Below are positions 44,204-52,312 of a DNA stretch of 64,000 nucleotides, in pieces. The notes under the pieces are model-generated. The model was not told the origin of the DNA. It searched no databases and saw only the letters and a list, made by a program, of their open reading frames with translations. Both the position numbers and the translations under genes were made by a program. Origin of the DNA: Actinacidiphila epipremni (lineage in GTDB: Bacteria > Actinomycetota > Actinomycetes > Streptomycetales > Streptomycetaceae); assembly GCF_012034175.1 (NCBI RefSeq), contig NZ_JAATEJ010000011.1:124001-188000 (forward strand), written 5' to 3'. Position 1 is the first letter of the stretch; each line of letters starts with the position of its first letter.

Positions 44204-44950
44204 GTGCGGCAGGAGCTGGTCGCCCGCCAGCTCGACGAGCAGATCGCCCTCCACTTCCCGCCCGCGGGCGGCGCCCATGCCGCCGTCCGCCGGCTGCGGG
44301 TGCTCGACGTCGGCCCGGGGCAGGGCACGCAGGCGCTGCGGCTGGCGCGGGCCGGGCACCTGGTGACCGGTCTTGAGGCCGATCCGCGGATGCTGGGCGC
44401 GCTGCGGGCCGCGGTCGCCGCGCAGCTGCCGGAGGTGCAGGCGCGGATGGTCGTCCTCCAGGGCGACGGCCGCGAGACCGGCCGGCATTTCGGGCCCGCG
44501 TGCTTCGACGTGGTCCTCTGCCACGGTGTGCTGATGTACCTGCCCGACCCCGAGCCGATGCTCGCCGGGCTCGCCCGGGTCCTGGCGCCGGGCGGGCTGC
44601 TGTCGCTGCTGGTGCGCAACGGCGACGCGCTGGCCATGCGGCCCGGCCTCCAGGGCGACTTCGGGGCGGCGCTGCACGCCTTCGGCTCCGAGGGGTACGT
44701 CAACCGGCTGGGCATAGCCACCCGGGCCGACCGGCTCGGCCCGATGACGGCGACGCTGACCGGCATCAACGTGCCGCTGCACACCTGGTACGGCGTGCGG
44801 GTCTTCACCGACGCGGCCCCCGACCACGCGGCGGCCCCCACGGCACCGGCGGCGCTCGCGGCGCTGCTGGACGCGGAGGAGACGGCGGGGCGGACGGATC
44901 CGTACCGGGCGGTGGCGGCGCTGCTGCACGTGTGCGGGATCAGGGCGTAG
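44204..44950 (+). CDS. class I SAM-dependent methyltransferase
   Basis: A roughly 248-residue methyltransferase. The SAM-binding motif I is VLDVGPGQGTQALRLA, the motif II acid is in GLEADPRML, and LCHGVLMYLPDPEPML is motif IV. The end resembles CmoA/Smt-like methyltransferases. The start is uncertain: GTG 44204 is the first standard codon, but the conserved-looking GGADPWLSGLGGLRN lies upstream and would need a CTG at 44120, overlapping the previous stop. Probably cotranscribed with the DUF3043 gene. Confidence 0.8.
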   Translation: MRQELVARQLDEQIALHFPPAGGAHAAVRRLRVLDVGPGQGTQALRLARAGHLVTGLEADPRMLGALRAAVAAQLPEVQARMVVLQGDGRETGRHFGPACFDVVLCHGVLMYLPDPEPMLAGLARVLAPGGLLSLLVRNGDALAMRPGLQGDFGAALHAFGSEGYVNRLGIATRADRLGPMTATLTGINVPLHTWYGVRVFTDAAPDHAAAPTAPAALAALLDAEETAGRTDPYRAVAALLHVCGIRA

Positions 44951-45028
44951 GCCCCTGGCGGGGCCGGGCGGGACCCGATTGGACGCGGCGGGCGGGTCGG
45001 CGGACGGGACAAAAGCGACACTCTTGGC

Positions 45029-46165
45029 ATGAGCGCACGCCGTCTTCCGAGCCCGCACCGCCCGTACCGGCTTCCGCTGGGCGCCCGCCGCCGTACCCTC
45101 CTGCTGCCCGGCACGGCCGCGCTGCTCGCGCTCGCCGCGACCGCGTGCAGCTCGGGCTCGTCGGGCGGCGGCTCCTCCGCCGAGAGCGGGGCGGGCGACG
45201 CGGGAGTGGTCGGAGCCGCGGCGGTGACGGCGAACGGCGGCAGCGACCTGCAGAACGCGTACCAGAGCACGGTGAAGAACGTGCTGCCGTCGGTCGTGCA
45301 GATCACCACCGACCAGGACCTCGGCTCGGGCGTCGTCTTCGACGACAAGGGCGACATCGTCACCAACGCGCACGTCGTCGGCAACGCCACGAGCTTCCGG
45401 GTGTCGCTGGCCACCGGCGGCAGCCCGCTGGACGCCGACCTGGTGTCGTCCTTCCCGCCCAACGACCTGGCTGTCATCCGGCTGAAGAAGCCGCCGAAGG
45501 ACCTCAAGCCCGCGTCGTTCGCGGACTCCTCGAAGGTCGCGGTGGGCCAGATCGTGCTGGCGATGGGCAATCCGCTGGGCCTATCCAGCAGCGTCACGCA
45601 GGGCATCGTGTCCGCGACCGACCGCACGGTCAGCGAGAGCGCCTCCGGCGGCGGGACGGGCGCGACGATCCCCGACATGGTGCAGACGTCCGCGGCGATC
45701 AACCCGGGCAACAGCGGCGGCGCGCTCGTGGACCTCGACAACCAGGTCGTCGGCATCCCGACGCTCGCCGCGACCGACCCGCAGCTCGGCAGCGGCGCCG
45801 CGCCCGGCATCGGCTTCGCGATCCCGTCCTCGACGGTCAAGCGCATCGCGGGCCAGATCATCAAGAGCGGCAAGGTGACGGACTCGGGGCGGGCGGCGCT
45901 GGACGTGACCGTACGCGGTGTCGTCGACGAGAACCGGCAGCCGGCGGGCGCGGCGATCGTCTCGACGACGAAGGGCGGCCCGGCGGCGAAGGCGGGCCTG
46001 AAGGCGGGCGACGTCATCACGAAGGTGGGCGGCACGCCGATCACGACGGTGCAGTCGCTGAGCGACACGCTCGCCGCGATGAAGCCCGGCCAGAAGGTGA
46101 CGGTGACCTACGACCGCGACGGCGCGACGAAGACGGCGCAGGTGACGCTGGGCTCCCTGGGCTGA
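45029..46165 (+). CDS. HtrA/DegP-like trypsin-type serine protease, lipoprotein
   Basis: A 378-residue surface protease and chaperone. A signal ends in the lipobox LAATAC (Cys40). The catalytic triad is His115 in TNAHVV, Asp146 in NDLAVIRL and Ser229 in NPGNSGGALV. A single PDZ domain with GGPAAKAGLKAGDVI occupies about 275-370. It degrades misfolded exported proteins. ATG 45029 is clear. It sits next to the psp and DUF3043 genes, giving this area an envelope-stress character. Confidence 0.94.
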   Translation: MSARRLPSPHRPYRLPLGARRRTLLLPGTAALLALAATACSSGSSGGGSSAESGAGDAGVVGAAAVTANGGSDLQNAYQSTVKNVLPSVVQITTDQDLGSGVVFDDKGDIVTNAHVVGNATSFRVSLATGGSPLDADLVSSFPPNDLAVIRLKKPPKDLKPASFADSSKVAVGQIVLAMGNPLGLSSSVTQGIVSATDRTVSESASGGGTGATIPDMVQTSAAINPGNSGGALVDLDNQVVGIPTLAATDPQLGSGAAPGIGFAIPSSTVKRIAGQIIKSGKVTDSGRAALDVTVRGVVDENRQPAGAAIVSTTKGGPAAKAGLKAGDVITKVGGTPITTVQSLSDTLAAMKPGQKVTVTYDRDGATKTAQVTLGSLG

Positions 46166-46314
46166 GCTGATCGCGGAGCCGGCGGCCTGACGCCGGGGCC
46201 CGGCGGCTCGGGGCCCGAGCCCGCCGCCGGGCCGGGCAGACCCGCGAGCCCGCGAGTTCGCGAGTTCGCGGCCGAGACGGCGCCCGGGCCGCGTGAACCC
46301 GCGGCCGAGACGGC

Positions 46315-46350
46315 GCCGCCGCCCCTCCCGGCTCCGGGAGGGGCGGCGGC
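46315..46350. terminator. bidirectional terminator
   Basis: A perfect 17-bp inverted repeat (46315-46331 with 46334-46350, 2-nt centre) separates the convergent HtrA gene and the small gene at 46361. It is among the strongest hairpins in the window. Confidence 0.85.
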
Positions 46351-46360
46351 GGGGTGGCCG

Positions 46361-46567
46361 TCAGACCTCGGCGCGCAGGCTCATCGGGCCGTAGATCTTG
46401 GTGTCGCCGTCGGAGAGCACGACCTGTTCGGCGCCGCCCTCCAGCAGTTCCTTCCAGTTCAGCCCGAGCCATGTCTCGGCGTCCCCCTGCGTGGTGAACT
46501 CCTCCGGCTCCACGGCCGGCTCCACCACGCCGCCGTCGGCCGTCTCGAACCGCCACGTCCACGCCAT
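46361..46567 (-). CDS. small conserved-type hypothetical protein
   Basis: A 68-residue protein, MAWTWRFETADGGVVEP at the start and ending GDTKIYGPMSLRAEV. The mix of beta-type residues and a WLGLNWKELLEGG helix suggests a compact fold. ATG 46567 follows GAGGAG at good spacing. A strong terminator lies right after it. Function unknown. Confidence 0.75.
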   Translation of the reverse strand: MAWTWRFETADGGVVEPAVEPEEFTTQGDAETWLGLNWKELLEGGAEQVVLSDGDTKIYGPMSLRAEV

Positions 46568-46757
46568 GTAGGTCTCCTCGATACGAGTACGGTGCGCACG
46601 TCCGTACGCCTGCGCGTGCCTGCCCAGGCAGCGTAACCGCCATGCGCGCGGCGTTGGGGCCCGCCGCGAGGGCCCGCGGCGCGGCGGTCGCGTGACGGGG
46701 GCGGTCGTTTGGCGGGCCCCGCGCGCTCGGGGCGCGGGGACGCGAGACGATCAGGGG

Positions 46758-47963
46758 GTGGAAGCGACACTGCTCGGTACCGGAGGGCCCGAGGGGCTGC
46801 CCGTGGTCGGCTGCCCCTGCGCGGCGTGCGCGCTCGCCGGGGGCGAGGGGGCGCGGGCGCCCAGCGCGGTGCTGGTGGACGACGCGGTGCTGCTGGACCT
46901 CACTCCGGGCGTGGCGCTGGCCGCCGCGCGGGCCGGGCACAGCCTGGGCGGGCTGCGGCTCGTGCTGCTGTCGCACCCGCACGACGGGCCCGCCGTCGAG
47001 ATCCCCGCGGGCCTGCCCGCGCCGGCCCGGGTGCCCGACGGCCAGCGGCTCACCCTCATCACGGGCCACAAGGTGCGCGCCCTGGCGATGGACGCGCCCG
47101 GCACCGGATACGCCGTCGAGTCCCCGGACGGCCTGCGCCTGCTCTACCTGCCGCCCGGCTGCGCCCCCGCGGGCCTGTCCGGCGCGCCGGACGAGCCGCC
47201 GTACGACCTGGTGCTGCTGGACGCGGTGGGCCGCCCGGACGCGCTGGCCCGGCTGCGGGCGGCCGGCGCGGTGGCCGGCACGACCGACGTCGTGGCCCTC
47301 CACATCGGCCACGACGCCCCGCCGCAGCTCGAACTCGGCCGCCGCCTGGCCGCGTTGGGCGCGCGGGCGGTGCCGGACGGTACGACGCTGGTGGCCGGCG
47401 ACTACCACGAGGTGCCGGACGTGCCGCGCCGCACCCTGGTGCTGGGCGGCGCCCGCTCGGGCAAGTCCGCGGAGGCGGAGCGCCGGCTGGCGGCCTTCCC
47501 CGAGGTGGTCTACGTGGCCACGGGCGGCACCCGCGAGGGCGACGCGGACTGGGCCGCGCGGGTGGCCCTGCACCGCGACCGCCGCCCGGCGGGCTGGCGC
47601 ACCCTGGAGACCACCGACCTCGTCCCCCTGCTGGCCGACCCGGCGGGCCCGCCCCTCCTCATCGACTGCCTGGCCCTGTGGCTCACCCACGTCCTGGACG
47701 AGGAGGGCGCGTGGGACGACACCACCTGGCACTCCGGCGCCGCCCGCCGCGTCGCCGCCCGCGCGGCGGAACTCACCGCCGCGTGGCACGCCACCCGCCG
47801 CACGGCCGTCGCCGTCTCGAACGAGGTCGGCTCCGGCGTCGTCCCCGCCACCCCGGCCGGCCGCCGCTTCCGCGACGAGCTGGGCCGCCTGAACGCGGCG
47901 ATGGCCGCGGAGTCCGAGCACGTCCTCCTGACGGTGGCGGGCCTGGCGCTGCCGCTGCGCTGA
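46758..47963 (+). CDS. cobU: metallo-beta-lactamase-fold domain fused to CobU (adenosylcobinamide kinase/guanylyltransferase)
   Basis: A 401-residue fusion. Residues 1-220 resemble a PhnP-like metallo-beta-lactamase fold, with GTGGPEGLPVVGCPCAAC and a reduced SHPHDGP metal site (His73, His75, Asp76). Residues 225-401 are CobU: P-loop GGARSGKS (230-237), guanylylation helix HRDRRPAGWRTLE, DCLALWLTHVL and SNEVGSGVVP...LGRLNA. CobU phosphorylates adenosylcobinamide and transfers GMP to it in B12 nucleotide-loop assembly. Start GTG 46758. cobT and cobS follow further downstream. Confidence 0.93.
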   Translation: MEATLLGTGGPEGLPVVGCPCAACALAGGEGARAPSAVLVDDAVLLDLTPGVALAAARAGHSLGGLRLVLLSHPHDGPAVEIPAGLPAPARVPDGQRLTLITGHKVRALAMDAPGTGYAVESPDGLRLLYLPPGCAPAGLSGAPDEPPYDLVLLDAVGRPDALARLRAAGAVAGTTDVVALHIGHDAPPQLELGRRLAALGARAVPDGTTLVAGDYHEVPDVPRRTLVLGGARSGKSAEAERRLAAFPEVVYVATGGTREGDADWAARVALHRDRRPAGWRTLETTDLVPLLADPAGPPLLIDCLALWLTHVLDEEGAWDDTTWHSGAARRVAARAAELTAAWHATRRTAVAVSNEVGSGVVPATPAGRRFRDELGRLNAAMAAESEHVLLTVAGLALPLR

Positions 47964-48008
47964 GGGCGGCGGTGGTCCGGGCCGGGCTTCCGAGCTGGTG
48001 TGGATGTC

Positions 48009-48488
48009 ATGACGTCGGCTGACGAGGACGCACCCTTCAGCGAACTGCTCCACCATCCCGCGGCCACCGCCCGACGTCTGGACACGGTCCGCGCGCTGCG
48101 GCTGCGCCGACGGGACGCGGGCGACCTCGCACTCATCCGCGCCGACCAGTTGGAGCAGGACTCCACCGTGGCCGACTTCACCGCGCGCCTGCTCGCAGGG
48201 CTGGTCCGCGCCGAGAACACCGCCGCGCTCCGCCAAGTCCTGCCGGATGCCCTGCCCTGGTCGGTCTTCCTCCCCGAGGCAGACGTCGAGGCGATGCTCG
48301 GGGAACTCGTGGACACCGCGCGCGGAGCCGCCGCGCTGGAGAACCTCGCCCCCGTCGCCCTGCTGCTGGTCCAGTGGCGGCACACGGCCGAGATCCACGC
48401 CGACCCCGCTCTCCTCGCCCTCCCGACCCGCGAGCCCGAAGCCGACCTCGGGCCCGTCCCCGTGCCCGAGACCGAGCCGGCCGAGTGA
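48009..48488 (+). CDS. Phd-type antitoxin (type II toxin-antitoxin)
   Basis: A 159-residue protein with an N-terminal Phd-like segment (APFSELLHHPAATARRLD...ALRLRRRDAGDLALIRADQL) and a C-terminal region, ALPWSVFLPEADVEAML...VQWRHTAEIHADPALLA, of the kind seen in streptomycete prevent-host-death antitoxins. It should neutralise a toxin encoded next to it and repress the operon. ATG 48009 is preferred to GTG 48000. The following toxin gene overlaps by GTGA but is only a fragment. Confidence 0.75.
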   Translation: MTSADEDAPFSELLHHPAATARRLDTVRALRLRRRDAGDLALIRADQLEQDSTVADFTARLLAGLVRAENTAALRQVLPDALPWSVFLPEADVEAMLGELVDTARGAAALENLAPVALLLVQWRHTAEIHADPALLALPTREPEADLGPVPVPETEPAE

Positions 48489-48680
48489 GCCCCACACGCG
48501 GAGACCGCGCGGCCCCGCCTCCGGTCGGCGAGGAGTTCGACCTGCGCTTCGCCGACACCGAGGCGGCCCTTGACCGGGACAACCTCTCCCGCCACGCAGC
48601 GGGCAACCTCCGCCGCGCCTTCGACAAGATCCGGTCCGCCCCGTGCCGGCTGGCTGAGCAGGCCCTGCCGGTACGGGAGT
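48485..48680 (+). pseudogene. truncated RelE-like toxin remnant
   Basis: From GTG 48485, overlapping the antitoxin stop (GTGA), a segment reads GEEFDLRFADTEAALDRDN...HAAGNLRRAFDKIRSAPCR, which matches the first third of RelE/plasmid-stabilisation type toxins that pair with such antitoxins. After about residue 62 the similarity ends and the frame runs on without conserved sequence against the next gene. The catalytic C-terminal part is missing, so the toxin is probably dead. Confidence 0.6.
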
Positions 48681-48688
48681 TGGCGGGG

Positions 48689-49129
48689 TCAGGGGGCGAT
48701 CTCGCGCTCCACGACGGCGTCGGCGGCGGCGGACCAGGTGTCCGGGGCGGGCGTGGGCAGGCGACGGCCGCGGCTTTCGGCCACGCGGTGGGCGTCACGC
48801 AGGGCGTGGCACAAGTGCCCGACGATGCCGATGAGTTCGGCTTCGCCGGGCTGGTCCTCGCGCAGCACCGTCTCGACGTGGTCGAGCAGATCCCGGCCCA
48901 TGCCGAGCTGCACGGACTCCATGTTGTCCGCGAGGCGCGAGAGGAAGGATCCCTCGGCGTCCGTACTGAGGTAGGAGGGCTTGCCGCCCTCGCCCGTCCA
49001 GGGGAGGAGCCGGAGATTGTCGTTCGGGTCCTCCCCGGCGGGCTCGGGGGCCTCGGCGGCACGGCCGCGGCGGCGCGCGAAGGGCAAGAGCCGCCATGCC
49101 GGCTCGAAGAGGCGAACGATAAAGTCCAT
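48689..49129 (-). CDS. hypothetical protein next to XRE regulator
   Basis: A 146-residue acidic protein. The N terminus MDFIVRLFEPAWRLLPFARRRG is amphipathic, and the rest is helical (SRLADNMESVQLGMGRDLLDHVETVL, AELIGIVGHLCHALRDAHRVAES). No enzymatic motif. ATG 49129. It lies downstream of and on the same strand as the XRE-type regulator at 49280-50464, an arrangement often seen in streptomycete regulator cassettes, and may be its partner. Confidence 0.7.
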   Translation of the reverse strand: MDFIVRLFEPAWRLLPFARRRGRAAEAPEPAGEDPNDNLRLLPWTGEGGKPSYLSTDAEGSFLSRLADNMESVQLGMGRDLLDHVETVLREDQPGEAELIGIVGHLCHALRDAHRVAESRGRRLPTPAPDTWSAAADAVVEREIAP

Positions 49130-49279
49130 GAGGTCGGCTCCATCCAGTCGGCCATGCCCCCGGGCCGGTCGCGCGGTCGCGGGGGTACGCAGTGTCAGGA
49201 GTCCGACGCTAGGGGTGCCGGGCGGCGCCGCTCAATGGCACTCTGACGACCCGTCAGCCCGAAGTGCCACAGCTCGGGG

Positions 49280-50464
49280 CTACAGCGGCAGCCCGACGAC
49301 GTCCGCGAGCACGCGCATCTCCGGCGTGAGCGTCCGGCGGCGGCCGATCACCTGGGCCATGATGTCGCGGGCGTACGGCTGGTGCGGGAGCCACTGGGGC
49401 GCGGCCTGCCAGACGTCCACGAGCGTGTCCATGGCCGCCGCATGCTGCCGCAGGCGCACGCGCGCCGCCGCCTGGTCGAGCTTGTTCCGGTTGAGGTTGT
49501 TCGAGGTCGGGCGCATCCCCTCCCACGAGATCGACGCGGACAGCCGCAGCACTTCGTCGGGCCGGTCGCTGACCATCGCGTGCTCGGCTTCCTTGAGCTG
49601 CACCGTGCGCGCGTCGAACGCCCGCAGGAAACCGCCCGGCACCGGGCGCGGGCCGATCGCCGCCGCGGCCGATCCGGCGAGCCGCAGCAGCCGCTCGGCG
49701 TCGTCGGCACGGCCGTCCCGGTCCGCCGCGGCCGACCCCCGCAGCAGCAGCCAGCCCCACGCCGCCAACTCCGCCGGTTCCGCACGGGACATCCGGGGCT
49801 CGACCCGGTCGGCCCACTCCTCCGCGAGCTTGGCCGCCGCGTCGATGTGGCCGCGCCGCAGCAGCAGCCAGCACCGCGTGCTGACCACCGCCGCCGCGTC
49901 GAGGTCGTCGTGCGCGGTCGCGAGCGCCCGGTCGAGGGCTTCGTCGGCGGCGTCGAACTGCCGGGTCTGGGTGAGCATCCAGCCCGTGAGCCGCATCAGG
50001 GCGGCGTGCACCCGCCGCCCGGCCGGATCACCCGCCACCGCCGCCGCGTCCCGCAGCAGCGCCGGCAGCACACCGCTCAGCTCGACCAGCCGGTCGCCCG
50101 CCGCGAGCGGCATCGTGGCGGCGACCGCCGCGCGCACACCGCCGACAGTCGGCGGCTCGCCGCCGGGATCGGGCGGCGGCGCGTCCAGCGCGGCCCGGAC
50201 GGGCGCCCACCGGTCCGTGACCTCGGGCGTCGGCCCGGCGGACTCGCGGACACCGCCCAGCAGTTGCGTCGTGGAGACGCCCAGGGCCACGGCCAGCGCG
50301 CGGGCCGTCTCCATCCGCGGCTGCCCGTAGTCGTCCTGCTCCATCTTCCGGATCGCGGACAGGGACACGCCGGACGCCGAGGCCAGCTCCCGCTGGGACA
50401 GGCCGCGCCGCTTGCGCACCTCGCGCAGCCGCACACCGATGGGCCCACCTGTGGCACCGGACAT
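49280..50464 (-). CDS. helix-turn-helix (XRE) regulator with TPR-like C terminus
   Basis: A 394-residue DNA-binding protein. An XRE HTH lies at about 10-65 (VRLREVRKRRGLSQRELASASGVS then IRKMEQDDYGQPRMETARALAVALG). The rest is Ala/Leu/Arg-rich helical repeats of the kind that bind small ligands or partners in streptomycete XRE regulators. ATG 50464 with GGAG 6 nt before. It sits with the small gene 48689 and the toxin-antitoxin remnant inside the cobalamin gene group. Confidence 0.83.
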   Translation of the reverse strand: MSGATGGPIGVRLREVRKRRGLSQRELASASGVSLSAIRKMEQDDYGQPRMETARALAVALGVSTTQLLGGVRESAGPTPEVTDRWAPVRAALDAPPPDPGGEPPTVGGVRAAVAATMPLAAGDRLVELSGVLPALLRDAAAVAGDPAGRRVHAALMRLTGWMLTQTRQFDAADEALDRALATAHDDLDAAAVVSTRCWLLLRRGHIDAAAKLAEEWADRVEPRMSRAEPAELAAWGWLLLRGSAAADRDGRADDAERLLRLAGSAAAAIGPRPVPGGFLRAFDARTVQLKEAEHAMVSDRPDEVLRLSASISWEGMRPTSNNLNRNKLDQAAARVRLRQHAAAMDTLVDVWQAAPQWLPHQPYARDIMAQVIGRRRTLTPEMRVLADVVGLPL

Positions 50465-50889
50465 GATCTGCTCCGTTCTGAGCCGCCACAAGAACGGTAC
50501 CGCCGCGCCCACCTTGCCCGTCCGGGCACTACGGCCAACGCCCCTGCCCCCACCGGCGCAACGGCGGTCCGGCGTCGGGGGGCCGCCCCCACGGCGCGAC
50601 ACACAGCCCGCCCAGCCAGGCACCACGGCCAACACCCCCACCCCCACCGCCACGAGGAATCCGGCGCCCGGCGCCGGGGGCCGCCCGCGCAGCGCGACGC
50701 ACAGCCCGGCCGGGCACCACGGGCAACGCCCCCACCGGCGCGAGGGGGGCGGCGTCCGGCGCCGTGGGAAGGCACCGGCGGCGAGGCGGGGCGGGCGCGG
50801 CGGGGGAAGGCACCGGCGGCGGGGCTGGGCGGGCGCGGCGGGGGAAGGCACCGTAGGGAACCCCCGGAGGGGGCGGTACTGTTCGGCGG
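50465..50889. repeat. repeat-rich region upstream of cobT
   Basis: This 425-bp gene-free stretch has two repeat types. Imperfect copies of GGCAC-ACGG-CAAC with following C-rich sequence begin near 50526, 50618 and 50714 (92-96 bp apart). A tighter 38-bp direct repeat starts at 50767, 50805 and 50843 (GGAAGGCACCG at each). It also holds the promoters for the XRE gene (-) and cobT (+), which I could not define. Confidence 0.75.
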
Positions 50890-52020
50890 GTGAGTGGCAT
50901 CGAACTGGACGACTTCGGCAACCTCGTGGAGCGCCCCGACGCCCGCCTCCGGCGGGACTCGCAGGAGCGGTGGCGGGACCTCGTACGGCCTGCGGACGGG
51001 CTGGGGAAGGCCGCCGAGCTGGCGGACTGGCTGGCCGCGGTGCAGGGGCAGGCTCCCGTGCGGCCGATCACCTCGCCGCGGGTGCTGCTCTTCGCCGGGG
51101 ACCACGGGGTCGCCGGACTCGGGGTGTCGACCCGCGAGCCGGGCACGGCGAGTGCGCTGGCCCGGGCCGCCGTGGACGGCACCGCGCCGGTGAGCGTGAT
51201 CGCGCGGCAGCTGGGCGGCGTGCCCGTCGAGGTCGTCGACATGGCGCTGGACTGCGACCCGGCGGAGCTGCCCGCCGAGGTGACGGCGTATCGGGTACGC
51301 CGCGGCTCGGGCCGGATCGACGTCGAGGACGCCCTCACCCGCGACGAGGCCGAGCAGGCGTTCCGTACGGGCATGGGCATCGCCGACCGCCTCGCCGACT
51401 CCGGTACGGACCTGGTCCTGCTGGGCGACCTGAGCGTCGGCGGTACGACGCCGGCCGCCGTGCTGATCGCCGCGCTGTGCGGTACGGACGCCTCCGTCGT
51501 GACCGGCCGCGGCTCCGGCATCGACGACCTGGCCTGGATGCGCAAGTGCGCCGCGATCCGGGACGCCCTGCGCCGGGCCCGCCCGGTCCTCGGCGACCAG
51601 ATCGCCCTGCTCGCGGCGGTCGGCGGCGCGGACTTCGCCGCGACGACGGGCTTCCTGCTCCAGGCGGCGGTCCGCAAGCTCCCGGTCGTCCTGGACGGCG
51701 TGGTGAGCGCGGCCTGCGCGCTGGTCGGCCAGCGGGTCGCCTTCCGCGCCCCGGACTGGTGGCTCGCCGCCCACACCACCGGCGAGCCCGGCCAGGCGAA
51801 GGCCCTCGACCGGGTGTCCCTGGACCCGCTGTTCGACCACGCCCTCCACCTGGGCGGCGGCGTCGGCTCCCTGCTCGCCCTCCCCCTGATCCAGTCGGCC
51901 GCGGCCCTGTCGGCGGAGCTCCCGCCGGAGCTGACGCAGCCCGCGCCGGACGAGGCGGCGGAGCTTGTGGAGCCCGCGCCGGACGAGGTCACCAAGCTCG
52001 GCGACGGCCCGGAGGCGTAA
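50890..52020 (+). CDS. cobT: nicotinate-nucleotide--dimethylbenzimidazole phosphoribosyltransferase
   Basis: A 376-residue CobT that makes alpha-ribazole phosphate for the lower ligand of cobalamin. Characteristic stretches are PRVLLFAGDHGVAGLGVS, TGMGIADRL, GDLSVGGTTPAAVL (phosphoribosyl region) and GFLLQAAVRKLPVVLDG; the catalytic Glu region LDPLFDHALHLGGG is near the C terminus. The last 35 residues are a Pro/Glu tail not needed for the fold. GTG 50890. It belongs with cobU and cobS. Confidence 0.93.
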   Translation: MSGIELDDFGNLVERPDARLRRDSQERWRDLVRPADGLGKAAELADWLAAVQGQAPVRPITSPRVLLFAGDHGVAGLGVSTREPGTASALARAAVDGTAPVSVIARQLGGVPVEVVDMALDCDPAELPAEVTAYRVRRGSGRIDVEDALTRDEAEQAFRTGMGIADRLADSGTDLVLLGDLSVGGTTPAAVLIAALCGTDASVVTGRGSGIDDLAWMRKCAAIRDALRRARPVLGDQIALLAAVGGADFAATTGFLLQAAVRKLPVVLDGVVSAACALVGQRVAFRAPDWWLAAHTTGEPGQAKALDRVSLDPLFDHALHLGGGVGSLLALPLIQSAAALSAELPPELTQPAPDEAAELVEPAPDEVTKLGDGPEA

Positions 52021-52312
52021 CCGGCGCGCGGGCGCGACCCGCGAGACGCCCGGCCGGCGCGCCCGGGCCCGGCTCAGCGGCAGCCGCGCTCAGCACCCGC
52101 CGGCCCGGCGCGGGCGATGCCCAGCCGCCACGGCAGCCACCCTTCCGCCCGAGCGCGGCATGCTCCGGCGCCGAGCACGGGCCCGCGGGCCGGGCGGCGC
52201 GCCCCGCAGCCCCGCCCGTCACCGCCCCGCCACCGGCCCGGCGGCAGCCCGACGCGCCACCCACCGGCGTATATGCACGAAAATCAGACAATACGCCCTA
52301 CGCTTTCGGTCC

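Noticed and set aside
46568..46757. Cobalamin riboswitch before cobU
   Set aside because: No B12-box-like GCCACTG sequence or matching architecture is visible there, nor before cobT.
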